Below are positions 1-7,123 of a stretch of DNA of 30,558 bases, in pieces; position 1 is the first letter of the stretch; every line of letters starts with the position of its first letter. The notes under the pieces were generated by a model. The model was given only the letters and a program-made list of their open reading frames with translations, did no database searches and was not told the origin of the DNA. This stretch comes from DATGUA01 sp035301545 (lineage in GTDB: Bacteria > Bacillota > Clostridia > Tissierellales > Tissierellaceae), in NCBI GenBank assembly GCA_035301545.1, contig DATGUA010000027.1:1-30558 (forward strand), read 5' to 3'. The position numbers and the translations under genes are program-made.

Positions 1-285
1 TTGATTCGTAAATTTTGTTCAGAAAACAAAGTAAATGATTTAAGTGAATATACACTATATTCAAGTTGTGAGCCATGTGCTATGTGTTCAAGTGCTATGG
101 TTTGGTCTAAACTTGGAAAATTAGTATATAGTGTCTCACATGAACAATTAGCAGAAATTGCAGGGAGTAATATTATGATTCCATGCAAAGAAGTGTTTGA
201 AAGAAGTCCACACCAGACAATTGTTGTAGGTGAACTATTAAATGAGGAAGGTTTGAAAGCTTTTGATGGTTATTCTTTTGTATAA
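1..285 (+). CDS. Nucleoside/guanine-type deaminase, 3' part only
   Basis: This is the C-terminal part of a zinc-dependent deaminase of the cytidine/guanine/tRNA-adenosine deaminase fold. The PCxxC half of the zinc site is visible as EPCAMC around residues 24-29. The HxE half, which carries the catalytic Glu and the first zinc ligand, would lie upstream of the window. Family members are about 150 residues, so roughly a third to 40% of the gene is missing. The reading frame is open to base 1, so the TTG there is probably an internal Leu codon and not the start. The sequence after the zinc site (SNIMIPCKEVFERSP) looks more like guanine/nucleoside deaminases than like tRNA-specific TadA, but this is a weak judgement. 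A good terminator follows at 380. Confidence 0.75.
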   Translation: MIRKFCSENKVNDLSEYTLYSSCEPCAMCSSAMVWSKLGKLVYSVSHEQLAEIAGSNIMIPCKEVFERSPHQTIVVGELLNEEGLKAFDGYSFV

Positions 286-379
286 GGAATTTTACTTTAC
301 CTAGATTTAGAAACAGATAAATTTCTATGAGTAAATTTAATATATTAAGAAGAGAAAATCAAATATAAATTAATAAGAG

Positions 380-416
380 TACCGTATTATTCAAAAGAAT
401 AATACGGTATTTTTTA
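380..416 (+). terminator. Rho-independent terminator after the deaminase
   Basis: An 11-bp perfect stem (ACCGTATTATT at 381-391 with AATAATACGGT at 398-408) has a 6-base loop and extends by an A-T pair outside. It is followed by ATTTTTT. It sits about 95 bases after the deaminase stop codon. Confidence 0.85.
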
Positions 417-473
417 GTTCATAATTTTTATATTATATGCAACTAACAAGAAAAAATATAGGAAATTAGGTAA

Positions 474-641
474 GAAGATATAGTTATAGATGTAATTAAA
501 GAATATATTGCTAATATTGAATTTAGGGATATTGAAAAATTATATAAATATGCAGAAAGATTTAATATAAAAGAGAAAGTAAGAACCTATGTGGAGGTGT
601 TTTATAAAATTCAAAAAACACGCTTACACTTACCTTCATAA
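474..641 (+). pseudogene. Remnant of an AbiEi-like antitoxin C-terminus
   Basis: The frame starting at 474 is open for 55 codons to a stop at 639-641, has no start codon and is preceded by a stop at 471. The translation contains FRDIEKLYKYAERFNIKEKV followed by RTYVEVF. That pattern, a Lys/Tyr-Ala helix then a (V/I)RTY-EVL ending, is how I remember the C-terminal end of type IV toxin-antitoxin AbiEi family antitoxins. No helix-turn-helix domain and no AbiEii toxin gene is present nearby. I read it as the tail of a deleted toxin-antitoxin locus. The family call rests on recall of a short motif and needs a profile search. Confidence 0.45.
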
Positions 642-652
642 TTTGATATAAT
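623..652 (+). promoter_or_regulatory. Extended -10 promoter for ddl-murF
   Basis: CTTACA (623-628, 4 of 6 matches to TTGACA), an 18-base spacer and a perfect TATAAT (647-652). A TG dinucleotide lies one base upstream of the -10 (644-645), making an extended -10 element. It lies about 70 bases before the ddl start. Confidence 0.65.
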
Positions 653-722
653 GAAGTGGAATATAAGTGGTAAAATCCAACTATTAAAATAGAAATCATT
701 TAATTTATTAAGGGGTGTTTAC

Positions 723-1772
723 ATGAAAATTTTTTTAATTTTTGGGGGGAAAAGTGCTGAACACGATGTTTCGGTAATTTCTGCCTATCATATTTTGCAA
801 GAGATTTATTATAAGCATTACCAAGTTGTCCCTGTATTTATTTCAAAAGAGGGAAAATGGCTGAAAGGCGATTTAATTACTAAAAAGGAAGAAGTTCCTA
901 GCCTAAGTGAATTACAAGAACTAAGAGGAGAAGACTTTCATTTTGAAGAATTAACATCTGATAGCATCGCCTTTCCAGTGCTTCATGGACCAAATGGAGA
1001 AGATGGGACAATTCAAGGTTTATTTGAAATGTTAGATATTCCTTATGTTGGTTGTGGGGTTTTAGCAAGTTCTGCAGGAATGGATAAGATTGTAAGTAAG
1101 GTTTTATTTGAAGATGTAGGGATCCCAATTGTTCCTTATGAAGTTGTTACACAAAAGAAATGGAAAGAAAATGCTAGGGAAATTATTGAAAGGGTGGAGG
1201 AAGGCTTGCCTTATCCACTTTATATCAAACCTGCTAACTTAGGTTCTAGTGTGGGAATTACTGAAGTACATGATAGGGAAGAATTAAAGGCTGGAATTGA
1301 CTTGGCCTTAGAATATGATCATCGTGTCTTGGTTGAAGAGGGAATTACTGCTACCGAGGTAGAGGTGGCTGTTTTAGGAAATGAAGATATAGCTAGCTCT
1401 GTAGTAGGTGCCTTGATAAAAGATACTCATTTTTATGATTATGACTCAAAATATATTGATGGAGAAGTTTCCTTGCAAATTCCTGCAGAATTGACGGAAG
1501 AGCTATCAAAGCAAATACGTGACTATGCTATGAGAGCATTTCAGGCAATTGATGGAAGTGGTTTAGCCAGGGTAGACTTTTTCGTAACAGAAGATGACAA
1601 TATCTATATTAATGAAATTAACACTTTTCCAGGATTTACACCTATTAGTATGTATCCAAAACTATGGGAAAAAACAGGTCTTACTTATGGAGATTTAATT
1701 GAAAAATTAATTCAATTAGCAATTCATCGTCATTCAACTAGAACTGAGAAATATGGGAAAGATAGAAAATAA
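723..1772 (+). CDS. ddl: D-alanine--D-alanine ligase
   Basis: This ATP-grasp enzyme joins two D-Ala residues to give the D-Ala-D-Ala dipeptide for cell-wall precursors in the cytosol. The 349-residue length is normal. Visible marks are the N-terminal GGKSAEHDVS motif, the HGPNGEDGTIQG motif, the ATP-grasp glycine-rich loop (KPANLGSSVGI) and the metal-binding NEINTFPGFT. In the omega loop the Lys-Tyr pair (K243, Y244 in FYDYDSKYIDGE) is the form of true D-Ala-D-Ala ligases; D-Ala-D-Lac ligases of vancomycin-resistant organisms differ at the Tyr. The ATG at 723 follows the ribosome site AAGGGGTG. It is separated by 24 bases from murF, which uses its product. By eye the ddl-murF pair is somewhat less AT-rich than its neighbours. 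Confidence 0.95.
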   Translation: MKIFLIFGGKSAEHDVSVISAYHILQEIYYKHYQVVPVFISKEGKWLKGDLITKKEEVPSLSELQELRGEDFHFEELTSDSIAFPVLHGPNGEDGTIQGLFEMLDIPYVGCGVLASSAGMDKIVSKVLFEDVGIPIVPYEVVTQKKWKENAREIIERVEEGLPYPLYIKPANLGSSVGITEVHDREELKAGIDLALEYDHRVLVEEGITATEVEVAVLGNEDIASSVVGALIKDTHFYDYDSKYIDGEVSLQIPAELTEELSKQIRDYAMRAFQAIDGSGLARVDFFVTEDDNIYINEINTFPGFTPISMYPKLWEKTGLTYGDLIEKLIQLAIHRHSTRTEKYGKDRK

Positions 1773-1796
1773 AAACTTAATAAATGGAGTGAAAAA

Positions 1797-3179
1797 ATGG
1801 TTAGTTGGAATTTAAATGAGATTGTAGAAGTTGTTGGTGGACGGTTATTAAATCCACCAGCAGAAGAAGTGCAGGTGTCTGGTATCTATCATGATACAAG
1901 GAAGATTGAGGAAGGGTCTTTATTTGTCCCTTTAATAGCTGATAGGGATGGACATGATTTTATTGAATCGGCTATTGCTAAAGGAGCAGCCACAGCTTTT
2001 TGGAGCAGGGACTCTAAAGAGGCCCCAAGAGATATTCCACTAATTCAAGTTGCTGATACGGAAAAAGCCTTACAAGATTTTGCAGTATGGTATTTAAATA
2101 AAGTAGGGCCTAAAGTGGTTGCTATTACGGGAAGTAATGGGAAAACAACCTCTAAAGATATGACAGCAGCAGTTTTGGCTATGAAGTATCATACACATCA
2201 AACGTCGGGAAATTTTAATAATGAGCTAGGGGTTCCCCTAACTATTTTATCCATGCCTGCTAATACAGAGGTATTAGTATTAGAAATGGGAATGAGTGAG
2301 CCGGGAGAAATTAAATTTTTATCTGATTTAGTTCAACCAGATTTAGCTGCTATTACAATGATTGGTGAATCCCATATCCAAGCATTCGGGTCAGAAGAGA
2401 AGTTGGCTGAAGAAAAAATAAGTATTATTTCAGGGCTGAAAGCAGGTGGTCTACTGGTTTATCCAGAAGAACAAGCATTAATCACCCAACTGCTACCAGA
2501 AGATTTAGAAAGAAAAATGTTTGGATCTAAATATTCTCCTCAGGTTGAATTATATTCTAGTGATATTATAGAAGGAATAGAAGAAACCTACTTTACGGTC
2601 CAGGATGGGCAAGGGGAAGAGCTAGCTGTAAAGATTCCTGTTCCAGGGAGTTATAATGTTCAAAATGCATTGTTGGCTATGACTATTGGTAGAATATTTG
2701 GTGTAAGTTTACAAAAAGCAAAAATTGGCTTAAGCCAGATGAAGTTGACAAAAAATCGTCTTGAATGGTTAGAAGGGAAGAATGGAATTCGTATTTTAAA
2801 TGATGCCTACAATGCAAGTCCAACCTCTATCAAGGCAGTTTTACAATATTTTTCGCAAGTAAAATCAGCAGGTGAAAAGATCCTGGTTTTAGGTGATGTA
2901 TTAGAATTAGGCTCATTATCAAAGGAACTTCATGAAAGTTTGGCATCTTCAATTTCATTAGCGGACTATAAGGCAGTGTATTTATATGGAAATGACATGA
3001 AGTATTTATATAAAAAACTACAAAAACAAGCTAATGAAGAAGGACTGTATCATTTTGATGGGGACAAAGAAGCTTTATTAGAAGCAATTAAAGAAAGAGC
3101 TGAAGCTGGAGATTTAGTATTGTTTAAATCAAGTAATGGAACAGGCTTATTAAGTATTGTTGAACAATTGAAAAAATAA
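1797..3179 (+). CDS. murF: UDP-MurNAc-tripeptide--D-Ala-D-Ala ligase MurF
   Basis: MurF adds the D-Ala-D-Ala dipeptide made by Ddl to UDP-MurNAc-tripeptide, the last cytosolic step of peptidoglycan precursor synthesis. The 460 residues match the family. The Mur-ligase order is clear: an N-terminal UDP-binding domain (GIYHDTRKIEEGSLFVPL), the P-loop ITGSNGKTTSKD near residue 110, FNNELGVPLT, a central EMGMSEPGEI segment, and the C-terminal LNDAYNASPTSIKA and LVLGDVLELG motifs. GGAGTG is the ribosome site. It is probably co-transcribed with ddl, a pairing common in Bacilli. A structured non-coding stretch with a terminator follows. Confidence 0.95.
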   Translation: MVSWNLNEIVEVVGGRLLNPPAEEVQVSGIYHDTRKIEEGSLFVPLIADRDGHDFIESAIAKGAATAFWSRDSKEAPRDIPLIQVADTEKALQDFAVWYLNKVGPKVVAITGSNGKTTSKDMTAAVLAMKYHTHQTSGNFNNELGVPLTILSMPANTEVLVLEMGMSEPGEIKFLSDLVQPDLAAITMIGESHIQAFGSEEKLAEEKISIISGLKAGGLLVYPEEQALITQLLPEDLERKMFGSKYSPQVELYSSDIIEGIEETYFTVQDGQGEELAVKIPVPGSYNVQNALLAMTIGRIFGVSLQKAKIGLSQMKLTKNRLEWLEGKNGIRILNDAYNASPTSIKAVLQYFSQVKSAGEKILVLGDVLELGSLSKELHESLASSISLADYKAVYLYGNDMKYLYKKLQKQANEEGLYHFDGDKEALLEAIKERAEAGDLVLFKSSNGTGLLSIVEQLKK

Positions 3180-3228
3180 GTATTGATAAATACACATTTA
3201 GAATTAGGATAATTGTAAAATTCTAGAG

Positions 3229-3353
3229 TTACTCCTGCAAGGATTTCCTACTTTCATGAGACTGAAGGAAGTAATGGAATGGATGAGATCTACTGCCGGA
3301 GTAGGAGAAAAAGTCTTGGAACCTTTGGAGATAGAGGGGATAGGACTTTTTTA
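3229..3353 (+). ncRNA. Structured RNA segment with terminator, class unknown
   Basis: The stretch between murF and the GTPase gene folds well. TTACTCCTGC (3229-3238) can pair with GCCGGAGTAG (3295-3304), with one mismatch, closing a roughly 76-base domain. Inside it TTCC and TACTT can pair with AAGTA and GGAA. It is followed at once by the hairpin AAAAAGTCTT (3308-3317) / AGGACTTTTT (3342-3351), which ends in a T-run. This is a riboswitch-like or small-RNA-like architecture. I tried to match it to cobalamin, T-box, SAM and cyclic-di-GMP consensus elements and could not. It could also be simply the 3' end of the ddl-murF transcript. Confidence 0.4.
3308..3353 (+). terminator. Intrinsic terminator after murF
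   Basis: The stem is AAAAAGTCTT / AGGACTTTTT, with eight Watson-Crick pairs plus a wobble and a closing pair, ending in a run of T. The inner part can also pair weakly (CCTTT with AGAGG). It separates the ddl-murF unit from the methyl-transfer cluster. Confidence 0.65.
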
Positions 3354-3554
3354 TTTTGTAAAATATTAAAAAATATTTACTTTTGAAACTTTAAATAGTT
3401 GGATTTTTTATTAAAAAATATAGATAATCTGTAAAATTGACTATTAATATAATTTATAAGTCTATATTTTATGATAGAAATAAATAATTAGACAAGGTTG
3501 TAATTCCTATGCTAGTATTTATTTAGAATGGAGGAGGATTGGGGTGATATATAC

Positions 3555-4466
3555 TTGTCTATAAAAGTTGATATAATCTCTGGTTTTTTAGGAGCAGGGA
3601 AAACCACTATGATAAAAAAGCTATTAGAAGAAGATGTATTAGGTAAAGATATTGCTATTATTGAAAATGAATTTGGAGATATTAATATTGATCCAGGTAG
3701 AATAGAGGAGAGTGGAATCGAGATAAAATCAATTTCTTCTGGATGTATCTGTTGTTCTTTAGCTGGTGAATTTGATTTGGCTATGAGAGAATTGATAGAT
3801 GAGTATAAGCCGAACAGAATTGTAATAGAGCCTACTGGTGTAGGTAAGTTATCAGATATTATAAAGATTGTAAACACGCTTAAAAAACATAGGAATGTAG
3901 AGCTTAGTATGGTTATGGCTATTGTAGATGCCCTAGAGTATGAAGACTTTATAGAAGTATTTGGGGCTTTTTTTAGAGATCAGATTAAGTACGCTAATTC
4001 GGTTATACTTAGTAAGACCCAATTGGTTGATGATTATAAGGTAGATAAAATAGTAAAATCTATTAGGGAAATAAATCCTAATGGAAACATAATTACAACC
4101 TCTTGGGATGAATTATCGGCCGAGGAAATATTAGGTTTAGCAGAATTTAAAAAAGGCCCTTTTCATAATGTTAAATTTAAAAGTAATTATGAAGAAGAAA
4201 ATAAATTTGAATATTGGACAATGGAAACTGCTAAGAAGTATGATAGAAATAAATTAAAAGAAATATTATGTAGATTAAAGGAAGAAAAATATGGAATAGT
4301 CCTTCGTGGTAAGGGTATATTGGCAAATAATAAAGGAGATTGGTTAGATTTTGATTTTCTCCCTAGAGAAATAGAAATAAGGAAAAACAAACCTCAGACT
4401 ATAGGACAGATTGTTCTTATTGGGAAAGAATTAAATAAAAAGGAAATAGAAAAAATATGGGATTAG
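3555..4466 (+). CDS. G3E-family (CobW-like) P-loop GTPase
   Basis: G3E GTPases insert or deliver metals, mainly Zn, Co and Ni, to partner proteins. The Walker A SGFLGAGKTT and the CxCC metal site (SSGCICCSLAGEF) are intact, as is the EPTGVG segment. A C-terminal CobW-type domain (EYWTMETAKKYDRNKL, GIVLRGKGI) is present. There is no His-rich metal-storage stretch. The frame is open from ATG 3528, but that codon has no ribosome site. The TTG at 3555, seven bases after GGGGTGAT, gives the N-terminus (M)SIKVDIISGFLGAG typical of the family, so I use it (303 residues). As first gene of the corrinoid methyltransferase run, it may load zinc into the UroD-fold enzymes or act in corrinoid metabolism. 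The first is my inference. Confidence 0.85.
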   Translation: MSIKVDIISGFLGAGKTTMIKKLLEEDVLGKDIAIIENEFGDINIDPGRIEESGIEIKSISSGCICCSLAGEFDLAMRELIDEYKPNRIVIEPTGVGKLSDIIKIVNTLKKHRNVELSMVMAIVDALEYEDFIEVFGAFFRDQIKYANSVILSKTQLVDDYKVDKIVKSIREINPNGNIITTSWDELSAEEILGLAEFKKGPFHNVKFKSNYEEENKFEYWTMETAKKYDRNKLKEILCRLKEEKYGIVLRGKGILANNKGDWLDFDFLPREIEIRKNKPQTIGQIVLIGKELNKKEIEKIWD

Positions 4467-4543
4467 AAATTCTCTTATATTAGATAGTTTTTTAATGCTG
4501 CAAGGGATTGACATTTAATTGACAAAAAAAGGGGAGAGTATAA

Positions 4544-5425
4544 TTGTCTAAATTTATCGACTATAAATGCAAAATAGGGACTGACATGGGTGGATTTGAT
4601 GAGGAAGTGGTCAAGAAAGTAGATATGGACTTTCCAGAGGCTTATACTAGGGCTGCTGGAATTGTTAAAATAGCTAAAGCCAATAGTAAACATGCTGGAA
4701 TGGATATTTGTTTGCTGCCTTTTTGTCATACTGTGGAGGCAGAAAATTATGGTGGAGATATAAATCTGGGAAGTGCAAAGATTGGGCCAAGATGTGGAAG
4801 TTATACATATAAAAATAGTCAGGATTTATTAAATATGCCAGATTTAGATTTTAATAAGGGTAGGCTATATGAGGTAATTAAAGCTATAGAAGAATTAAAA
4901 TCTCAAGGGGAGAGTGTATGTGTAAATATAGCTGGACCAATTACAATTTTGAATAATTTAATGGATACTAGCAAGATTTTTAGAACTTGGAGAAAAGATC
5001 CGGATACTATAGCAAATGTTATTGAAAAAATAAGATTACAATTACTTATATATATAGAGAAAGTAATTGAGGCAGGAGTAGATATTGTAGCTTTTGAGGA
5101 CCCTGTAGGAAGTCTTAATATTCTTGGACCAAGATATTTTGAGGCTCAGGGCAGGAACTTTTCCTATCCTTTTGTAAAGGATGCAATTAAGATAATAGAT
5201 AATAGAGCTGTTTTACATATATGTCCTAAAACCACATTACAATTAATATCTTTAGACTTAGCTGAATGGGAAGAGATTGGGCTAGAAGATGTAATGACTT
5301 ATGAAGAAGCTTATTTAAGATTAGGAGAAAAGGTACCAGTAGCTGGAAATATATGTATTCATAATAGGAATGTTCCATTAAAGAATAAAAAACTTAAGAT
5401 ATTAAAAATAAATGGGGGATATTAA
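4544..5425 (+). CDS. Short UroD-fold methyltransferase-like protein (copy 1)
   Basis: This belongs to the uroporphyrinogen decarboxylase superfamily branch that includes the MtaA/MtbA/CmuA corrinoid methyltransferases. At 293 residues it is shorter than the usual 335-360. Support comes from PFCHTVEAENYGGDI (about 59-73), NIAGPITI, EDPVGSLNILGPRYFE and the putative zinc site LHICPK (H225, C227) with a third Cys in GNICIHN (C271). The start is a TTG after GGGGAG. It lies two bases upstream of the corrinoid protein start, so the two are translationally linked and probably partners. It may be the substrate-side methyltransferase (MT1). It does not resemble haem-pathway HemE in context. A similar short protein lies at 8933. 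Confidence 0.75.
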   Translation: MSKFIDYKCKIGTDMGGFDEEVVKKVDMDFPEAYTRAAGIVKIAKANSKHAGMDICLLPFCHTVEAENYGGDINLGSAKIGPRCGSYTYKNSQDLLNMPDLDFNKGRLYEVIKAIEELKSQGESVCVNIAGPITILNNLMDTSKIFRTWRKDPDTIANVIEKIRLQLLIYIEKVIEAGVDIVAFEDPVGSLNILGPRYFEAQGRNFSYPFVKDAIKIIDNRAVLHICPKTTLQLISLDLAEWEEIGLEDVMTYEEAYLRLGEKVPVAGNICIHNRNVPLKNKKLKILKINGGY

Positions 5426-5426
5426 A

Positions 5427-6089
5427 ATGAAAAGGACAAAAGAAGAATTATTACAATTACTTTCAGACTATGTGTTTGAAATGAAGGATGATGATATAGC
5501 AGATATTGCTCAAGAGTATATAGATGAAGGACATGATCCTCTTGCTGGGATTTTAGAAGGTTTAGTAGATGGAATGAATAGGGCAGGTAAAATGTATGAG
5601 GAAGAGGAGTATTTTGTAACAGATTTATTAATTTGTTCAGATGCTATGTATAATGGACTAGAAATTATAAAACCTTATTTACCTGAGAAAACAGAAGAAG
5701 GGGAAAAGGTATATAAATGTGTTATAGGTGTAGTAGAGGGAGATACACATGATATAGGAAAAAACTTAGTTAAAATAATGCTAGAAACAGCTGGTTTTGA
5801 AATATATGATTTAGGACGAGATGTTCCTCTTAGAAGCTTTATAGATAAAGCTAAGGAGGTAGATGCAGATATCATAGGTTTATCTACATTAATGACGACT
5901 ACCATGCCTGGTATGAAGGAAATAGTTGATATGCTTAAGGAAGAGAATCTTGATGAGAAAATAAAGGTTATGATAGGAGGAGGTCCTGTATCTCAAGCAT
6001 ATTGTGACCAAATTGGTGCTCATGGATATTCTACAAATGCTATTACGGCAGTAGAACTTGCAAAATCTTTAGTAGGATTAGAGGTGTAA
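5427..6089 (+). CDS. Corrinoid (B12-binding) methyl-carrier protein
   Basis: This is a two-domain methyl carrier of the MtaC/MtbC/MttC type. An N-terminal helical cap domain (about 1-85) is followed by a Rossmann-like cobalamin domain with all the base-off/His-on marks: GDTHDIGKN (cobalt-ligand His near residue 108), SxL as GLSTLMTTT, and the phosphate loop GGGP. The 220-residue length is typical. It carries the methyl group between two methyltransferases as methyl-Co(III). The frame is open from ATG 5412, but that start has no ribosome site. ATG 5427 follows GGGGGAT at good spacing and begins MKRTKEELL. The upstream neighbour ends at 5425 and the UroD-type methyltransferase begins 14 bases downstream. 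Confidence 0.93.
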   Translation: MKRTKEELLQLLSDYVFEMKDDDIADIAQEYIDEGHDPLAGILEGLVDGMNRAGKMYEEEEYFVTDLLICSDAMYNGLEIIKPYLPEKTEEGEKVYKCVIGVVEGDTHDIGKNLVKIMLETAGFEIYDLGRDVPLRSFIDKAKEVDADIIGLSTLMTTTMPGMKEIVDMLKEENLDEKIKVMIGGGPVSQAYCDQIGAHGYSTNAITAVELAKSLVGLEV

Positions 6090-6103
6090 ATAGGAGGAAA
6101 AAT

Positions 6104-7123
6104 ATGAATCCAAGGGAAAGGTTACTTGGAATATTAAAAGGTGCTAAATTAGATAGAACACCTTGCATATGTCCAGGTGGAATGATGAATATGATTATTA
6201 CTGAATTAATGCATAAAACGGGAATTATGTGGCCAGATGCCCATACTGATGTGAATAAAATGGCAAATTTAGCATCATCAGTATATGATTATGGTATGTT
6301 TGAAAATTACGGTGTACCTTTTTGTATGACTATAGAAGTTGAAGGAATGGGTGCAGAAGTAGATTTAGGTGATACTAAGTTTGAACCTCGTGTTATAAAT
6401 TATATATTAGAATCCGTATCTGATTATAAAGATTTAAAACCAATCGATGTAAATAAGGGAAGGGCAAAGGTAAGTACAGATGTAATTACAAAATTGAAGG
6501 CAAAAGAAGATGGGGTACCTGTAATAGGAAATCTTTCAGGTCCTATTAGTGTGGCTTCTTCACTTATGGAGCCAGTAATATATTATAAGGAGCTTAGGAG
6601 AAGGAAGGAAGATGCCCATAAATATATGGAATTTGTTACAGATCAGATTATAGCTTTTGGAGAGGCCCAAATAAGGGCAGGAGCTGATGTGATTACTATA
6701 TCTGATCCTAGTGGAACAGGAGAGATTTTAGGGCCAAAATATTTTGATGAGTTTGTAGTAAAATATATGAATAAATTGATAGATGGTCTGCATAGGGTGG
6801 ATAAATCCATACCTGTAATAATACATATATGTGGTCAAATGCACAAGGTATATGCAGAATTAAATAAAATTAAGGCTGATGCTTTTAGTTTTGACGCTAT
6901 GGTAAGTATAAAGGAAATAAAGGAACAAATGCCAGATCGACTTGTAATGGGTAATATTAGCTCTTTTGCATTGGAATTCTCTAATGAGAAAAAAATTCAA
7001 GCTATGACTAGAAATGTTGTAAAACATGGAGTGGATATAGTATCTCCTGCTTGTGGGCTAGGGACCCAATCATCTCTTAAAAATATACAGGCAATATTAG
7101 CCACTGTAAAGGAAGAAGTTTAA
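6104..7123 (+). CDS. MtaA/MtbA-like UroD-family corrinoid methyltransferase
   Basis: This is a full-length (339 residues) member of the methylcobamide methyltransferase branch of the UroD superfamily. In methanogens such proteins move the methyl group from the corrinoid protein to coenzyme M. In bacteria the acceptor is usually different or unknown. The N-terminus MNPRERLLGILKGAKLDRTP, the segment IEVEGMGAEVDLGD, ISDPSGTGEILGPKYF and the zinc triad H241-x-C243 (IIHICGQ) plus C317 (SPACGLGT) are all present. AGGAGG lies seven bases before the ATG. The stop codon overlaps the start of the reductive activator (TAATG), so the two are translationally coupled. Of the five UroD-family copies here, this one most resembles an MT2-type enzyme. 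Confidence 0.85.
   Translation: MNPRERLLGILKGAKLDRTPCICPGGMMNMIITELMHKTGIMWPDAHTDVNKMANLASSVYDYGMFENYGVPFCMTIEVEGMGAEVDLGDTKFEPRVINYILESVSDYKDLKPIDVNKGRAKVSTDVITKLKAKEDGVPVIGNLSGPISVASSLMEPVIYYKELRRRKEDAHKYMEFVTDQIIAFGEAQIRAGADVITISDPSGTGEILGPKYFDEFVVKYMNKLIDGLHRVDKSIPVIIHICGQMHKVYAELNKIKADAFSFDAMVSIKEIKEQMPDRLVMGNISSFALEFSNEKKIQAMTRNVVKHGVDIVSPACGLGTQSSLKNIQAILATVKEEV

Noticed and set aside
723..1772. Vancomycin-resistance D-Ala-D-Lac ligase
   Set aside because: The omega loop keeps the Lys-Tyr pair of D-Ala-D-Ala ligases, and no vanH, vanX or vanRS genes are nearby.
3229..3353. Cobalamin riboswitch before the corrinoid cluster
   Set aside because: The B12-box and the conserved GCCACTG-type core are not present; the segment stays unclassified.
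3512..3877. 121-codon open frame on the minus strand
   Set aside because: It is antisense to the Walker A region of the G3E GTPase, and its translation is a low-complexity shadow.
4519..4544. TTGACA and TATAAT before the short UroD-fold gene as a promoter
   Set aside because: The spacer is only 14 bases (an earlier TTGACA at 4508 gives 25), and the -10 would overlap the TTG start codon and lie just after the ribosome site.
4544..5425. HemE, uroporphyrinogen decarboxylase of haem synthesis
   Set aside because: The zinc-type H-x-C...C motif, short length and the adjacent corrinoid protein and activator fit the methyltransferase branch. No haem genes are nearby.
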